A DNA stretch of 64,000 bases, taken from assembly GCF_000739065.1 (NCBI RefSeq), contig NZ_CP009149.1:1116001-1180000 (forward strand), read 5' to 3'. This DNA is from Methanocaldococcus bathoardescens. Its GTDB lineage: Archaea; AGJL01; Methanococci; Methanococcales; Methanocaldococcaceae. Each line of letters opens with the position of its first letter. Position 1 is the first letter of the stretch. The notes below the pieces were generated by a model that worked only from the letters and a program-made list of their open reading frames with translations, did not search any database and was not told the DNA's origin. Shown piece by piece: positions 23,240 through 31,998 of this stretch. The position numbers and the translations under genes were made by a program.

Positions 23240-24886
23240 TTATCCAACTAATCTCTTAATATCTTCATCAACTGTTGAGATTGTTGAAATTCCAAACTTC
23301 TCAACTAATACTTTCACCACATTTGGTGATAAGAATGCTGGTATTGTTGGACCTAATACTATATTCTTAACTCCTAAGTAGAGCAATGCTAATAAGACAG
23401 CAACTGCCTTTTGCTCATACCATGCAATGTTGTAAGCGATTGGAAGGTCATTTATGTCTTCTAATCCAAGAACTTCTTTCAACTTCAATGCAACTACTGC
23501 TAATGAATAGCTGTCATTACACTGCCCAGCGTCTAAAACTCTCGGAATTCCATCAATGTCTCCTAAATCTAATTTAATGAATCTGTATTTTGCACATCCA
23601 CATGTCAATATAACTGTGTCTTTTGGTAATTTCTTAGCAAATTCAGTGTAGTATTCTCTTGTCTTGTGTCTTCCATCACATCCAGCCATTACAACGAATT
23701 TTCTTATCTTTCCGCTCTTGACTGCTTCAATTATCTTATCTGCCAATGCTAAAATTTGATTATGAGCGAATCCTCCAATGATTTTTCCTTCTTCAAGTGG
23801 TGTTGGTGGCTTACACTTTTTAGCGTGTTCAATAACTTCTGAGAAATCTTTAGTTCCATCTTCTCTTACAGGAATTCTCTTCAATCCTGGATATCCTACT
23901 TCATTTGTTACATAAACTCTATCTTTGTATGAATCCTTTGGTGGAACTAAACAGTTTGTTGTCATGATTATTGGGCCGTTAAATTTCTCAAACTCTTCTG
24001 TTTGATGTGGCCATGAACCACCGTAATTTCCAACGAAGTGCTCATACTTCTTGAAGAATGGATAGTAGTGTGCTGGTAACATCTCACAGTGTGTATAGAC
24101 ATCAACTCCAGTTCCCTTAGTTTGCTCTAATAACTGCTCTAAATCTTTTAAGTCGTGACCGCTAATTAATATTCCTGGTCTGTCTCTAACTCCTAAGTTA
24201 ACTTCAGTTATTTCTGGATGTCCATAAGTTTCAGTGTTTGCTTTGTCTAATAATGCCAATGTTTCTACTGCATATTTTCCAGTTTCCATTGCTAAATTGA
24301 ATAACTCATCAGCATCTTTACTATCAACAAGTTTTGTCATTGCTTTAACTATAAACTTATGGATTTCTTCATTGTTGTATCCAAGATGCATTGCATGGCT
24401 TAAATAAGCTCCAATTCCCTTAATCCCATAAGTTATAAGCTCTTTTAAAGACCTTATATCTTCATTATCTTCTGCCAAGACACTGACTTCTTTTGCCTTT
24501 GATAATTCTATTATGTCATCATCATTTTCATAAGTCCATGTAGCACAGTGAGGAAGTTCTTCTTTATTTAAATTAGCTTTTTCAATAACTTTTTCTCTCA
24601 ACTCTACTCCTTTCTTTATCCAACTTATTACATCATTATCGTCAAAGTTGACATTTGTTATTGTTACAAATAACGCCTTTGGTATGTATTCCATAACTTC
24701 ATCATCTAAGTAGTTACCTTTCTCACATGCATAGCATAAACCTTTTATAGTATAAACCAATAAATCTTGAAGGTTTGCTACATTATCTCTCTTCCCACAA
24801 ACCCCCACTACTGTACATCCTTCATTTCTTGCAGCCTCTTGGCACTGGAAACAGAACATATTTGTTGGTCTTGGAGTGTATTCCAT
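23240..24886 (-). CDS. hcp: Hybrid-cluster protein (hydroxylamine reductase / NO-stress protein)
   Basis: 548 residues, full length for Hcp. The N-terminal cluster motif is [19 protein letters not shown]. Hybrid-cluster ligands appear in [37 protein letters not shown] and D-A-G-Q-C-N-D. Hcp reduces NO or hydroxylamine and may act in protein S-nitrosylation control. The leader (24887-24980) holds a GCCAATC/GATTGGC hairpin. The promoter belongs to the bipartite class described here. Confidence 0.95.
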   Translation of the reverse strand: MEYTPRPTNMFCFQCQEAARNEGCTVVGVCGKRDNVANLQDLLVYTIKGLCYACEKGNYLDDEVMEYIPKALFVTITNVNFDDNDVISWIKKGVELREKVIEKANLNKEELPHCATWTYENDDDIIELSKAKEVSVLAEDNEDIRSLKELITYGIKGIGAYLSHAMHLGYNNEEIHKFIVKAMTKLVDSKDADELFNLAMETGKYAVETLALLDKANTETYGHPEITEVNLGVRDRPGILISGHDLKDLEQLLEQTKGTGVDVYTHCEMLPAHYYPFFKKYEHFVGNYGGSWPHQTEEFEKFNGPIIMTTNCLVPPKDSYKDRVYVTNEVGYPGLKRIPVREDGTKDFSEVIEHAKKCKPPTPLEEGKIIGGFAHNQILALADKIIEAVKSGKIRKFVVMAGCDGRHKTREYYTEFAKKLPKDTVILTCGCAKYRFIKLDLGDIDGIPRVLDAGQCNDSYSLAVVALKLKEVLGLEDINDLPIAYNIAWYEQKAVAVLLALLYLGVKNIVLGPTIPAFLSPNVVKVLVEKFGISTISTVDEDIKRLVG

Positions 24887-24916
24887 ACTTTCACCTATTA
24901 AATTTTTTAATTGTAA

Positions 24917-24948
24917 GCCAATCCTTTACGAGGGCATTTTAGATTGGC
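24917..24948 (-). promoter_or_regulatory. Hairpin in the hcp 5' leader
   Basis: Arms 24917-24923 (gccaatc) and 24942-24948 (gattggc) pair perfectly, and copies of a ctttacga word lie inside and beside the hairpin. Transcription from the TATA box near 24980 would include it. It may be a leader RNA structure or an operator. Confidence 0.45.
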
Positions 24949-24978
24949 ACTTTACGAATAATTTTTTATTTTTAATAA

Positions 24979-25065
24979 TATAAAAAGATTTCTGATAATT
25001 TTCCTTTGGTAGTTTAGACAATTAATATTCATAGTTGTGAGTATGTTAGATATAATTATTATGAA
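24979..25065 (-). promoter_or_regulatory. Bipartite promoter element, copy 2 (hcp)
   Basis: The core at 24979-24996 (TATAAAAAGATTTCTGAT) differs from copies 1 and 3 at two bases. The distal block TATAATTATTATGAA lies at 25051-25065, 54 bp away. It serves leftward hcp. Confidence 0.6.
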
Positions 25066-25082
25066 TAGTTTTAGTTTTAGTA

Positions 25083-25769
25083 TTACTCCAACACTTTTCC
25101 ATCAATTGAAATAACATGCTTTTTTATTTCACAATCAATTCCCTCAAGAGCTTTCTTTACTAAAGCATACAGTCCATGACAGCAAGGAACGCTCATTATC
25201 ACAACATCAACTTTTTTAATGTTGTTTAATTTAACAATTGCTCTTATTTTCTCTATATATCCTGAAGTGTCATCCAATTTAGGACATCCAATAGCTAAAA
25301 CCTTTCCTTTTAAGAATTTTTTGTGGAAATTAGCATAAGCAAATGGAACACAATCTGCTGCTATAAGAAGTTCCGCATTTTTGAAGTATGGAGCAGTTGG
25401 ATTCAATAGATGGAGTTGTATAGGCCAATTCATTAGCTCTGAACTTAGCTCTACATCATCATCTTTTTCTGGTTTTCTATCTCTTTTTAATGTCATTGCC
25501 ATTGAACCAGGGCATTTATGTCCTGAATGTTGATGTTCATTAACTTCAATTTCTTCTTTTGTTATTTTTATTGCATTTACCGGGCATACATCTAAACATG
25601 TTCCTATTCCATCGCAATAAATTTCTTTTTCTTTATTAACCTTAACCTTTTTAGTTTCTGGGTCTGGGATTAGAATATTTTCTTCACACGCTTTAATACA
25701 CAGCCCACATTCTTCATAACCAATACATTTTTCCTGGTCAACTTCAACTCTATATCTCGTTATTTTCAT
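25083..25769 (-). CDS. Ferredoxin-domain protein with CCG-like C-terminal region
   Basis: About 228 residues. The N-terminal two-cluster ferredoxin (C-I-G-Y-E-E-C-G-L-C-I-K-A-C and C-D-G-I-G-T-C-L-D-V-C-P) is followed by a domain with A-A-D-C-V-P-F-A-Y-A-N-F-H, A-I-G-C-P-K-L-D-D and M-S-V-P-C-C-H-G-L. These resemble the cysteine-rich electron-transfer proteins found with Hcp in anaerobes. It is likely to be part of the nitrosative/oxidative response together with hcp and the CGGC protein that flank it. The start is ATG at 25769. Confidence 0.75.
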   Translation of the reverse strand: MKITRYRVEVDQEKCIGYEECGLCIKACEENILIPDPETKKVKVNKEKEIYCDGIGTCLDVCPVNAIKITKEEIEVNEHQHSGHKCPGSMAMTLKRDRKPEKDDDVELSSELMNWPIQLHLLNPTAPYFKNAELLIAADCVPFAYANFHKKFLKGKVLAIGCPKLDDTSGYIEKIRAIVKLNNIKKVDVVIMSVPCCHGLYALVKKALEGIDCEIKKHVISIDGKVLE

Positions 25770-25825
25770 AAATACCACCATTTAAACATTTAAATTTATA
25801 TAAGAATTAAAAAATTAACTTTCAA

Positions 25826-26146
25826 TTAGAAGTGTGAGCCCATAACAACCTTTGCCCCCATCTTTTCAATCTCTTCCTTCATTTCTTCAGCGTATCTACA
25901 TTTTGGTTTTAATGCACTCATGCAAGTTGCAAAGTGAACAACTTCTACTCCATGCTTTTCTATTAATTGTTTTATTTGATTCAATCCTAATCTTCCTGGG
26001 CATCCACCACATGTTATCATGGTTACAAGTTCAACATCCTCATAGTCCTTAAATGTGTCTTTCTTGTTTAATGCTGCTGTCATACAACCTACTGCAGGGC
26101 ATGTCTTTGCTGCACTGTCACATCTTAAAATTGCTACCTTTGTCAC
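25826..26146 (-). CDS. CGGC-domain protein
   Basis: 106 residues, named for M-I-T-C-G-G-C-P-G-R in the middle. Further cysteines lie in A-K-T-C-P-A-V-G-C-M and F-A-T-C-M-S-A, so it is a likely metal- or cluster-binding redox protein. GTG start at 26146 behind GGTGAG. Upstream is the third copy of the bipartite promoter element. It sits about 45 bases upstream of the ferredoxin-domain gene on the same strand, which it probably shares a transcript with. Confidence 0.75.
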   Translation of the reverse strand: MTKVAILRCDSAAKTCPAVGCMTAALNKKDTFKDYEDVELVTMITCGGCPGRLGLNQIKQLIEKHGVEVVHFATCMSALKPKCRYAEEMKEEIEKMGAKVVMGSHF

Positions 26147-26205
26147 AATCTCACCAGCATTTTATTTTTATTTTTAGTTGTCAAATTATATGGTATATTT
26201 AATGA

Positions 26206-26292
26206 TATAAAAAGATTTTTGACCTTTTTAACTCAAAAAAATTGACAATAATTATTTTTTTTGTTAGAGTTTGGTGGTATAATTAATATGAA
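26206..26292 (-). promoter_or_regulatory. Bipartite promoter element, copy 3 (CGGC gene)
   Basis: TATAAAAAGATTTTTGAC at 26206-26223 is identical to copy 1. The distal block TATAATTAATATGAA at 26278-26292 is also identical, with a 54-bp gap. The CopG/NikR-like regulator gene ends just beyond it and is a candidate to bind here, though nothing proves that. Confidence 0.6.
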
Positions 26293-26336
26293 AAAATAAA
26301 AAAAGTAATATTAATTAATCCAAATATTAAAAAAGA

Positions 26337-26744
26337 TTAGAATACGATAACTTTATCATAAATCTTCCCATCAATCTTTGAAATTTCTTCATAAAATTCA
26401 GAAATTTTCTTTGCATCCCCTTCAACAACAAAAATCTCTACCTTCTTATTTTTACCACATGATGTTGTTATATAAGATTGATTTAATGATTTAACCACAT
26501 CATTATATTCAAAATACAACTTACTCATTTTTTCCATCGACTCTTTTGTTGGTGTATAAACAACAATAATAATCCCACTAATGTTTCCTTCCTTATCTAA
26601 CGAGTTACTTTCCAAAATGTGTTTTCTTACAGCATCTCTTATCAATTCACTCCTACTTGAATACCCCTTCTTTTTGACGATGTCGTCTATCTCTTTTAAA
26701 AGATATTTTGAAAACGATATACTAATTCTTTCAACGTTTACCAT
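26337..26744 (-). CDS. CopG/NikR-like ribbon-helix-helix regulator
   Basis: 135 residues. The N-terminal ribbon-helix-helix (V-E-R-I-S-I-S-F-S-K-Y-L-L-K-E-I-D ... S-R-S-E-L-I-R-D-A-V-R) is followed by an ACT-like NikR C-terminal domain (I-S-G-I-I-I-V-V-Y ... V-E-I-F-V-V-E-G-D). The canonical NikR nickel ligands (H-x(n)-H-x-H and C) are not obvious: only C-G-K-N-K remains, so the ligand may differ from nickel. The start of the gene is four bases from the end of ogg, so they share a transcript. Confidence 0.8.
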   Translation of the reverse strand: MVNVERISISFSKYLLKEIDDIVKKKGYSSRSELIRDAVRKHILESNSLDKEGNISGIIIVVYTPTKESMEKMSKLYFEYNDVVKSLNQSYITTSCGKNKKVEIFVVEGDAKKISEFYEEISKIDGKIYDKVIVF

Positions 26745-26748
26745 AATC

Positions 26749-27369
26749 TCACTTTAAAACTTTTCCTGTCCTTAAATACCATATATATAAATCTAATTCA
26801 GAGAGTTTTAAATCCACTTCCTCCCCAATATCTCTCAATATATTTTCAATTTTTAAATATTTTTTCCTATTCAAAGTTTTTGGGATTTCATCAATGTAAT
26901 TATTTTCATAAAGCTCTCTTAGTATGTGCCTGTCAATTATGGCAATATCATCATAACCAACATTCCTCAAAAAATGGCTTGCCTCTTTATACCCAATCCC
27001 TTTTATATTTCTCACTAAAAACTCTCTTGCTATCTTTTCATTTTCAAAACTTTCGACTATATCTTTAATATTTTTAAATTTTCGTGCTAAAACAATATAC
27101 TCTGCCCTTTTTCTATAAAATCTATGCCCTAAATTTTTTAATTTCTCTTCTAACTCTTCTCTTGAAAGTGTTAAAAATCCATCCCCTATTTCTTTTTGTA
27201 TTTTTATTCCTCCTTCAGCTGTAAAATTAGCTGTTAAGATGCAAAAGCATAGTTCTTTAAACCACTCTTCGTTAGATTTATTTTTAAAAGATTTAAATTC
27301 TTGGATTCTTTTGTCAATAATATTTTTAATTTCTGAGTTTTTTAGCTCTTCAATTTTTTTAATTAGCAT
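26749..27369 (-). CDS. ogg: 8-oxoguanine DNA glycosylase/AP lyase, Ogg2 type
   Basis: 206 residues of the HhH-GPD superfamily without the N-terminal domain of eukaryotic Ogg1. The hairpin and catalytic lysine are N-I-K-G-I-G-Y-K-E-A-S-H-F-L and the catalytic aspartate is in A-I-I-D-R-H-I-L. This matches the archaeal Ogg2 group (recalled homologue MJ0724). It removes oxidised guanine, fitting the surrounding oxidative-defence genes. Confidence 0.92.
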   Translation of the reverse strand: MLIKKIEELKNSEIKNIIDKRIQEFKSFKNKSNEEWFKELCFCILTANFTAEGGIKIQKEIGDGFLTLSREELEEKLKNLGHRFYRKRAEYIVLARKFKNIKDIVESFENEKIAREFLVRNIKGIGYKEASHFLRNVGYDDIAIIDRHILRELYENNYIDEIPKTLNRKKYLKIENILRDIGEEVDLKLSELDLYIWYLRTGKVLK

Positions 27370-27466
27370 TATATCACCATTAAAATTATAAAAAACAAAA
27401 AATCTTATTAAAAACCAAATTTATATCTCTTACGGTTAGATATCAAAAATAAAAAAGCATTACATT

Positions 27467-28252
27467 TTAAAAGAGCGCTGGACATACAGCAAAGTATGCA
27501 GAACATTTGTTAATCTCTTCATTTTTCTTCTTAATGTTTTCTAATTTTTCAACTGCTTTAATATCAACTGTCTCTTTAACCTCAATTAATCCTTTCTCAG
27601 TCATTTCATTTATTATATCTTCAACCATCTTATTTCTTATAATTAAAGTGTTCCACCCATCTTCACTTCCCACACTTCCAACTGATACATCTGCGTATTT
27701 TGCTGAGAAATCGGTGCAAACTCTACATCCTAAGTTGCAGAATTTTTCAATCTCTTTTATTGGAATTTCATAAACAACTTTTTCTGAATGGACTAAATCT
27801 GTTCTTTTTAAGGTTTCAACAACAAATTTTCCTTTTGTAATGTTCATTTTAACAACTTCATCCATATCAAGTCCAAATCTCTCTTTTATAATGTTTTTTA
27901 TTGTTTCATAGTGGAAGTTTTTAGTGCAGAACAATCCAACTTTTAAAGCTAAATCAAACTGCAATCCTCCCAATATATGGCAAGGCAAACCAACCAACCC
28001 AACTTTATCATAATTTTCGGTTGCATACTCTAATAACTTGTTGTTTGGTGAGATAGAGTATTTGCTCTTCGGTGATTCCAATAACTCAACTGTGTTTGTA
28101 GCTAAATAAGCAATTGGTTTCCAATTTTTATCTCTAACAACTACTACTGCATCTAATATGCCACTCTCCAAACAATAACCTAAAAAGGTTGTTGTAAATC
28201 CCCCATCCTGTGCTTCAATATTTAATTTTGATTTTACTGAGAGATATTTCAT
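27467..28252 (-). CDS. F420-hydrogenase beta-subunit (FrhB)-like protein
   Basis: 261 residues. FrhB-like core with L-V-G-L-P-C-H-I-L-G-G, F-C-T-K-N-F-H and the cluster region K-F-C-N-L-G-C-R-V-C-T-D followed by Y-A-D-V-S-V-G-S-V-G-S. FrhB proteins bind FAD and a 4Fe-4S cluster and exchange electrons with coenzyme F420. It is encoded with FrhG-like, FrhA-like and CooS proteins, so it may connect CO oxidation to F420. Confidence 0.85.
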   Translation of the reverse strand: MKYLSVKSKLNIEAQDGGFTTTFLGYCLESGILDAVVVVRDKNWKPIAYLATNTVELLESPKSKYSISPNNKLLEYATENYDKVGLVGLPCHILGGLQFDLALKVGLFCTKNFHYETIKNIIKERFGLDMDEVVKMNITKGKFVVETLKRTDLVHSEKVVYEIPIKEIEKFCNLGCRVCTDFSAKYADVSVGSVGSEDGWNTLIIRNKMVEDIINEMTEKGLIEVKETVDIKAVEKLENIKKKNEEINKCSAYFAVCPALF

Positions 28253-28290
28253 TATGCCTCACCTCGAAACTTTAATAAAGTTTTATCAAA

Positions 28291-28935
28291 TTATACAACT
28301 TCTTTTACTCTTATACAGTTGAAGAAGCAAGTTCCACACTTAATACACTTGCTTATATTGACTTTTGGCTTTTCATCAATAGTTAGAGCGTTTGCTGGGC
28401 ATTTAGCAACACATGTTCCACAACCGGTGCAGAACTCATCATTTATTGGCTTATCATCACATCCTAAACATAGCTCTTTATTTGAAGTTAATAAAACCTC
28501 ATTAACTTTCATATAGGCATCAATAAGTGGCTTTCCAGCAATAACCTCGTATGGCTTTAGTATTAAGTATGAATCAACAACTTCCCTATCTTTTTCAATA
28601 ACTGCTTTAACTACTCTTTCAACCTCTTCTTCATCTGGTGGGCAGCCAATTATTGCATAATCTACTTTAACAACATCCCCAACTCTAACAAACCTTTGTG
28701 GAAATCCGTTTTCTAATCCAATAAGCATTCTTTGGAAACCTCCACTTACAGCACAGCTACCAACGGCTATTAATATTTTTGAATTTTTCCTAATTTCTTT
28801 TATTTTTTTAACTTCCTCTTCATCATCTAAATTAACTGCTCCTCCAACCAATGCAATGCCTTTTTCTTTTAATTTGTTGTAATATTTCTTTTCAATATTT
28901 TTGATAATCTTACCACAAGAACCGCATCCGGTCAT
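28291..28935 (-). CDS. FrhG-like hydrogenase small-subunit homologue with ferredoxin tail
   Basis: 214 residues. The small-subunit part has the proximal cluster cysteines (T-G-C-G-S-C-G, A-V-G-S-C-A, I-I-G-C-P-P). The C-terminal ferredoxin domain has C-T-G-C-G-T-C-V-A-K-C-P and C-I-K-C-G-T-C-F-F-N-C, plus an extra C-L-G-C-D. It is shorter than most FrhG proteins at its N-terminus. GGTGAT precedes the ATG. The cluster set looks intact although the large-subunit partner is degenerate. Confidence 0.85.
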   Translation of the reverse strand: MTGCGSCGKIIKNIEKKYYNKLKEKGIALVGGAVNLDDEEEVKKIKEIRKNSKILIAVGSCAVSGGFQRMLIGLENGFPQRFVRVGDVVKVDYAIIGCPPDEEEVERVVKAVIEKDREVVDSYLILKPYEVIAGKPLIDAYMKVNEVLLTSNKELCLGCDDKPINDEFCTGCGTCVAKCPANALTIDEKPKVNISKCIKCGTCFFNCIRVKEVV

Positions 28936-28963
28936 AAAATCACCTCTTTATACTAAAGATACT

Positions 28964-29860
28964 TTATAAATAGTAACATCTTTCACAAAGCTGAATGATT
29001 CTTTTTGCTTCATCGTTATCTACGCTATCTAATACTGCTTTGTTGAAGTTTTCACTTGTTAATATTGTATAATCCAAAATCTCTCTTCCAAGTAGCTCAA
29101 CTTTGTGATAAATAATTCCTTCTCCCCCTTCTATAACAACTTCCCCAACAGCCTTTCCATCCTTTATAATTGGCTCCATGTATGGCTGTGTTAATTTTAA
29201 CTTGTTTAAAAGCACAATAATTTTATTTAATGAGAATTCTATTTCAATCATCCTTGAAGATAACACATCCCATAAGTTTTTTGAATTTATTAGCCCCTCT
29301 TTATACATTCTCGCCAAAGCTCCACTATAAACTACTTTTCCATCATAAAGTGCTGTTTTTGGTAATCCATTTGTTTCTACTTTATTAACATCAAAGCTGT
29401 AAGCGTCAATTAACTTAACATCTGGCAATGGAATCTTTTTCTTTCTCTCATCAACTAACTTAATAAATTCCTTATTAACTAAGTTTAATCCTTCTTTTGC
29501 TAAATTTAGTAATTTTTCTTTTCTTTTGTCACTTATATTTTCTAAAATTCCACCAACACTTAAATATTTTCCTTTTTTTCCTAAAATTGATTTTATTTTG
29601 TTTCCAATATCTGCCAATTTGTCTGTATCTATGAATTCATCTAACTTTATTGCATCTACTTCAACAATCTCTCCCAATCTTGCAATTTCTCTCAAATGCT
29701 GTCCTTCATTTGGGACTGTTATATTATAAGCTTTCTCAACAGCCATAACTCCTGCTAATGCATGGGAAATTTCATTTAAGCAACATAATCTTGCCATTGC
29801 TGGGGGAATAAAATCTATATCTCTCCCCATCATTGAGCTCTCAAATCCTCTAATTTTCAT
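28964..29860 (-). CDS. NiFe-hydrogenase large-subunit homologue lacking the metal site
   Basis: 298 residues, much shorter than FrhA (about 400). The L1 motif R-x-C-G-x-C is replaced by R-L-C-C-L-N, and the C-terminal D-P-C-x-x-C-x-x-H by L-C-E-R-C-Y-Y-L with no processing tail. A-L-A-G-V-M-A-V-E-K-A and G-Q-H-L-R-E-I still mark the family. Loss of two of the four canonical motif features suggests no NiFe centre, as in the NuoD-type subunits of complex I. It probably scaffolds electron flow in the CooS complex. Confidence 0.8.
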   Translation of the reverse strand: MKIRGFESSMMGRDIDFIPPAMARLCCLNEISHALAGVMAVEKAYNITVPNEGQHLREIARLGEIVEVDAIKLDEFIDTDKLADIGNKIKSILGKKGKYLSVGGILENISDKRKEKLLNLAKEGLNLVNKEFIKLVDERKKKIPLPDVKLIDAYSFDVNKVETNGLPKTALYDGKVVYSGALARMYKEGLINSKNLWDVLSSRMIEIEFSLNKIIVLLNKLKLTQPYMEPIIKDGKAVGEVVIEGGEGIIYHKVELLGREILDYTILTSENFNKAVLDSVDNDEAKRIIQLCERCYYL

Positions 29861-29939
29861 AATTCCACCTAATCAAGTTTTTAATATTTTTAAGAGAAAT
29901 TTGTGTAAAATCTATTTTTATTGAAAAAGAATTTAGAAA

Positions 29940-31814
29940 TTAGATTCCAAGCTTTTTCCTCTTCTCCATAATTACTTTCTCTAATATGTCAGCTGCTTTG
30001 TATGGGTTTGGTTCTGGGATTAATTTTCCTCCTGTTAAGCCCTCAACAGCCTCAGTTAAAACCTTTGTTACTAACTCACTGCCAGTAACGAATGGAACTG
30101 GTGAAACGTGGACAGTGAACCCCATATCAATTGCATAGGTTGCATCTGCTAATGCCTGTTCTTCTAACCACTGTGGTGCTGAAGCTGCAACTGGTAAGTC
30201 AGGGATATCAACCCCTAACTCTTCAGCAATTGCAACTGCAACTTGCTCAATTCTCGCAATACTTAGACATGCTCCAAAGTTTAAGACAGGTGGAATTCCT
30301 AAGCTCTTACAGACTTCTTTTAAGTTCTCTCCTGCTAATTCAGCGCTTGCTGGGTCAAATAATCCAGCATGTTTCAATGGACTGTTTACACAACCTCCTG
30401 CTAAGGCTAAGATATCTCTTTTAATGAGTTCTTTTGTTAATGTAACAATTATGTTGTCATGCCCCCCACTTGCTATATTAGAGCAACCAACAACTCCAAC
30501 AACACCCTTAATTTTACCACTAGCAATTAAGTCAATTAATGGCTTTACACTTCCTCCTAAGAACTCAACTAATGAATCTTCTCCAACTCCAACAACTGAT
30601 TTAACTTTTGTATCATAGTAATCTTTTTGAATTCCTTTTCTCTCTTTAAATGCTTCAATTGCTTTCTTAATTATCTCTCTTGCTTTTTCTTTTGCATTTT
30701 CTGGCTCCCATGGGATGTATTCAGCTCCTTCAATGTAAGCCATGTCATCAATACAGATTAATTTTGTCTTTGTTTTCTCTGCAGCGAATTTCAATCCATG
30801 GAATGTACAGTTGAATTCTGAAACTACAGCATCAATTAATCCAGTAGCAACTAATGGCTCAGTTGTGAAGTTGTTTGCTATGTAACCAACAAAGCTTTCT
30901 GGTAAGTGAGCAATTCTTGTTTCCATATCTTGCCCATTACATGTAGCTCCAATAATTTTAATCTCATCAGCTCCAGCTTCCTTTGCCATTTTTATTAAGT
31001 CTTCTTCCATTGCTGCCTCACATAATGGTTGGATTAAAGCGTGCTGATGCCCTGTTATCATAATATTTACGTTGTTTGGCTTAACTGAACTAAACCCATT
31101 TTCAACCACTGTAATCTTTGGTGAGCCAAATAAAATATCATTTAACCAGCAAGTCATTAAAAGCCCTGTAAATCCAGCATGTAATCCTAATCTAAGGCAA
31201 TGAACTAATAAGTCCATTGGATTGCTGTTTAAGTTTGTTGAAGTCTTTGTTAATGCATCAACAATCTCTCCCTTAGCTCCTCCTGGAAGAATATCTAACT
31301 TTTTAAATACTTCCAATCTCTTTTCTGGACAGAGTTTTGGAACTAACTCACTCTTCTCCCATCTTGGTTTGTACATATCTTCTAATATGAACTCAGCAAC
31401 TTCAATAGCTAACTGCTTAGCATCTTTATTTGTATCAAATCCTAATTTTTTTGCTAAGAATCTTAATTTTTTCTCATTTCTTATCTCATAGCTTCCTTCT
31501 CCTTTACCTGCCGATAATAAAGCTCTTGCAGCGTTTTCAGCACAGTGAACATAACATGATGCCCCAGCAGCAACTGCTCTGCATAGATTTCTTGCTACAA
31601 TAACATCTGCTGTTGCTCCACAAACACCGTAAGGAGTTTTTTCTGTTATTCTACAAGGTCCGTTAGCACATAATATACAGTAAACTCCTTTCAATCCATA
31701 AGGACACTTTGGGAATTGGTTTGGAAATCTTGTGTGTGGGGTCTCTATACCCTTTAACTTTGCCTTTTCAACCATCTCTTTAATCTCTGGTATAGCAGCG
31801 ATGCAGTTTTTCAT
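29940..31814 (-). CDS. cooS: Carbon monoxide dehydrogenase catalytic subunit CooS
   Basis: 624 residues from the ATG at 31814 (behind TTGGTGATAGGT); an in-frame start at 31856 lacks such a site. N-terminal B/D-cluster cysteines are visible (C-P-Y-G-L-K-G-V-Y-C-I-L-C-A-N-G-P-C-R and Y-G-V-C-G-A-T), with C-cluster region motifs G-A-T-C-N-G-Q-D, G-V-V-G-C-S-N, G-G-C-V-N-S and G-A-C-L-S-I-A-R. It oxidises CO to CO2 at a Ni-Fe-S centre. The three downstream F420-hydrogenase-like genes suggest F420 or ferredoxin as acceptor. Confidence 0.95.
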   Translation of the reverse strand: MKNCIAAIPEIKEMVEKAKLKGIETPHTRFPNQFPKCPYGLKGVYCILCANGPCRITEKTPYGVCGATADVIVARNLCRAVAAGASCYVHCAENAARALLSAGKGEGSYEIRNEKKLRFLAKKLGFDTNKDAKQLAIEVAEFILEDMYKPRWEKSELVPKLCPEKRLEVFKKLDILPGGAKGEIVDALTKTSTNLNSNPMDLLVHCLRLGLHAGFTGLLMTCWLNDILFGSPKITVVENGFSSVKPNNVNIMITGHQHALIQPLCEAAMEEDLIKMAKEAGADEIKIIGATCNGQDMETRIAHLPESFVGYIANNFTTEPLVATGLIDAVVSEFNCTFHGLKFAAEKTKTKLICIDDMAYIEGAEYIPWEPENAKEKAREIIKKAIEAFKERKGIQKDYYDTKVKSVVGVGEDSLVEFLGGSVKPLIDLIASGKIKGVVGVVGCSNIASGGHDNIIVTLTKELIKRDILALAGGCVNSPLKHAGLFDPASAELAGENLKEVCKSLGIPPVLNFGACLSIARIEQVAVAIAEELGVDIPDLPVAASAPQWLEEQALADATYAIDMGFTVHVSPVPFVTGSELVTKVLTEAVEGLTGGKLIPEPNPYKAADILEKVIMEKRKKLGI

Positions 31815-31886
31815 ACCTATCACCAACATTTTTTTAACTTGATTTACGATAATCATTAGTATAGCAACGAATAAATAACATTAACG

Positions 31887-31901
31887 GTGCGAAAATTGTC
31901 T
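31887..31901 (-). promoter_or_regulatory. Ptr2-like site upstream of cooS
   Basis: On the minus strand the 15 bases read AGACAATTTTCGCAC, matching 11 of 15 positions of the recalled Ptr2 consensus. It lies about 75 bases upstream of the cooS start. A second ATCGTTTT half-site lies near 31925. Confidence 0.4.
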
Positions 31902-31998
31902 TCAAAAATTTTATTGAAAACGATATTCACATTAAAATGAAAAATTTAAATTAATAAATTAAATGTGAAATAAAAAAATAGAAAAAATAGTAAGAAAT

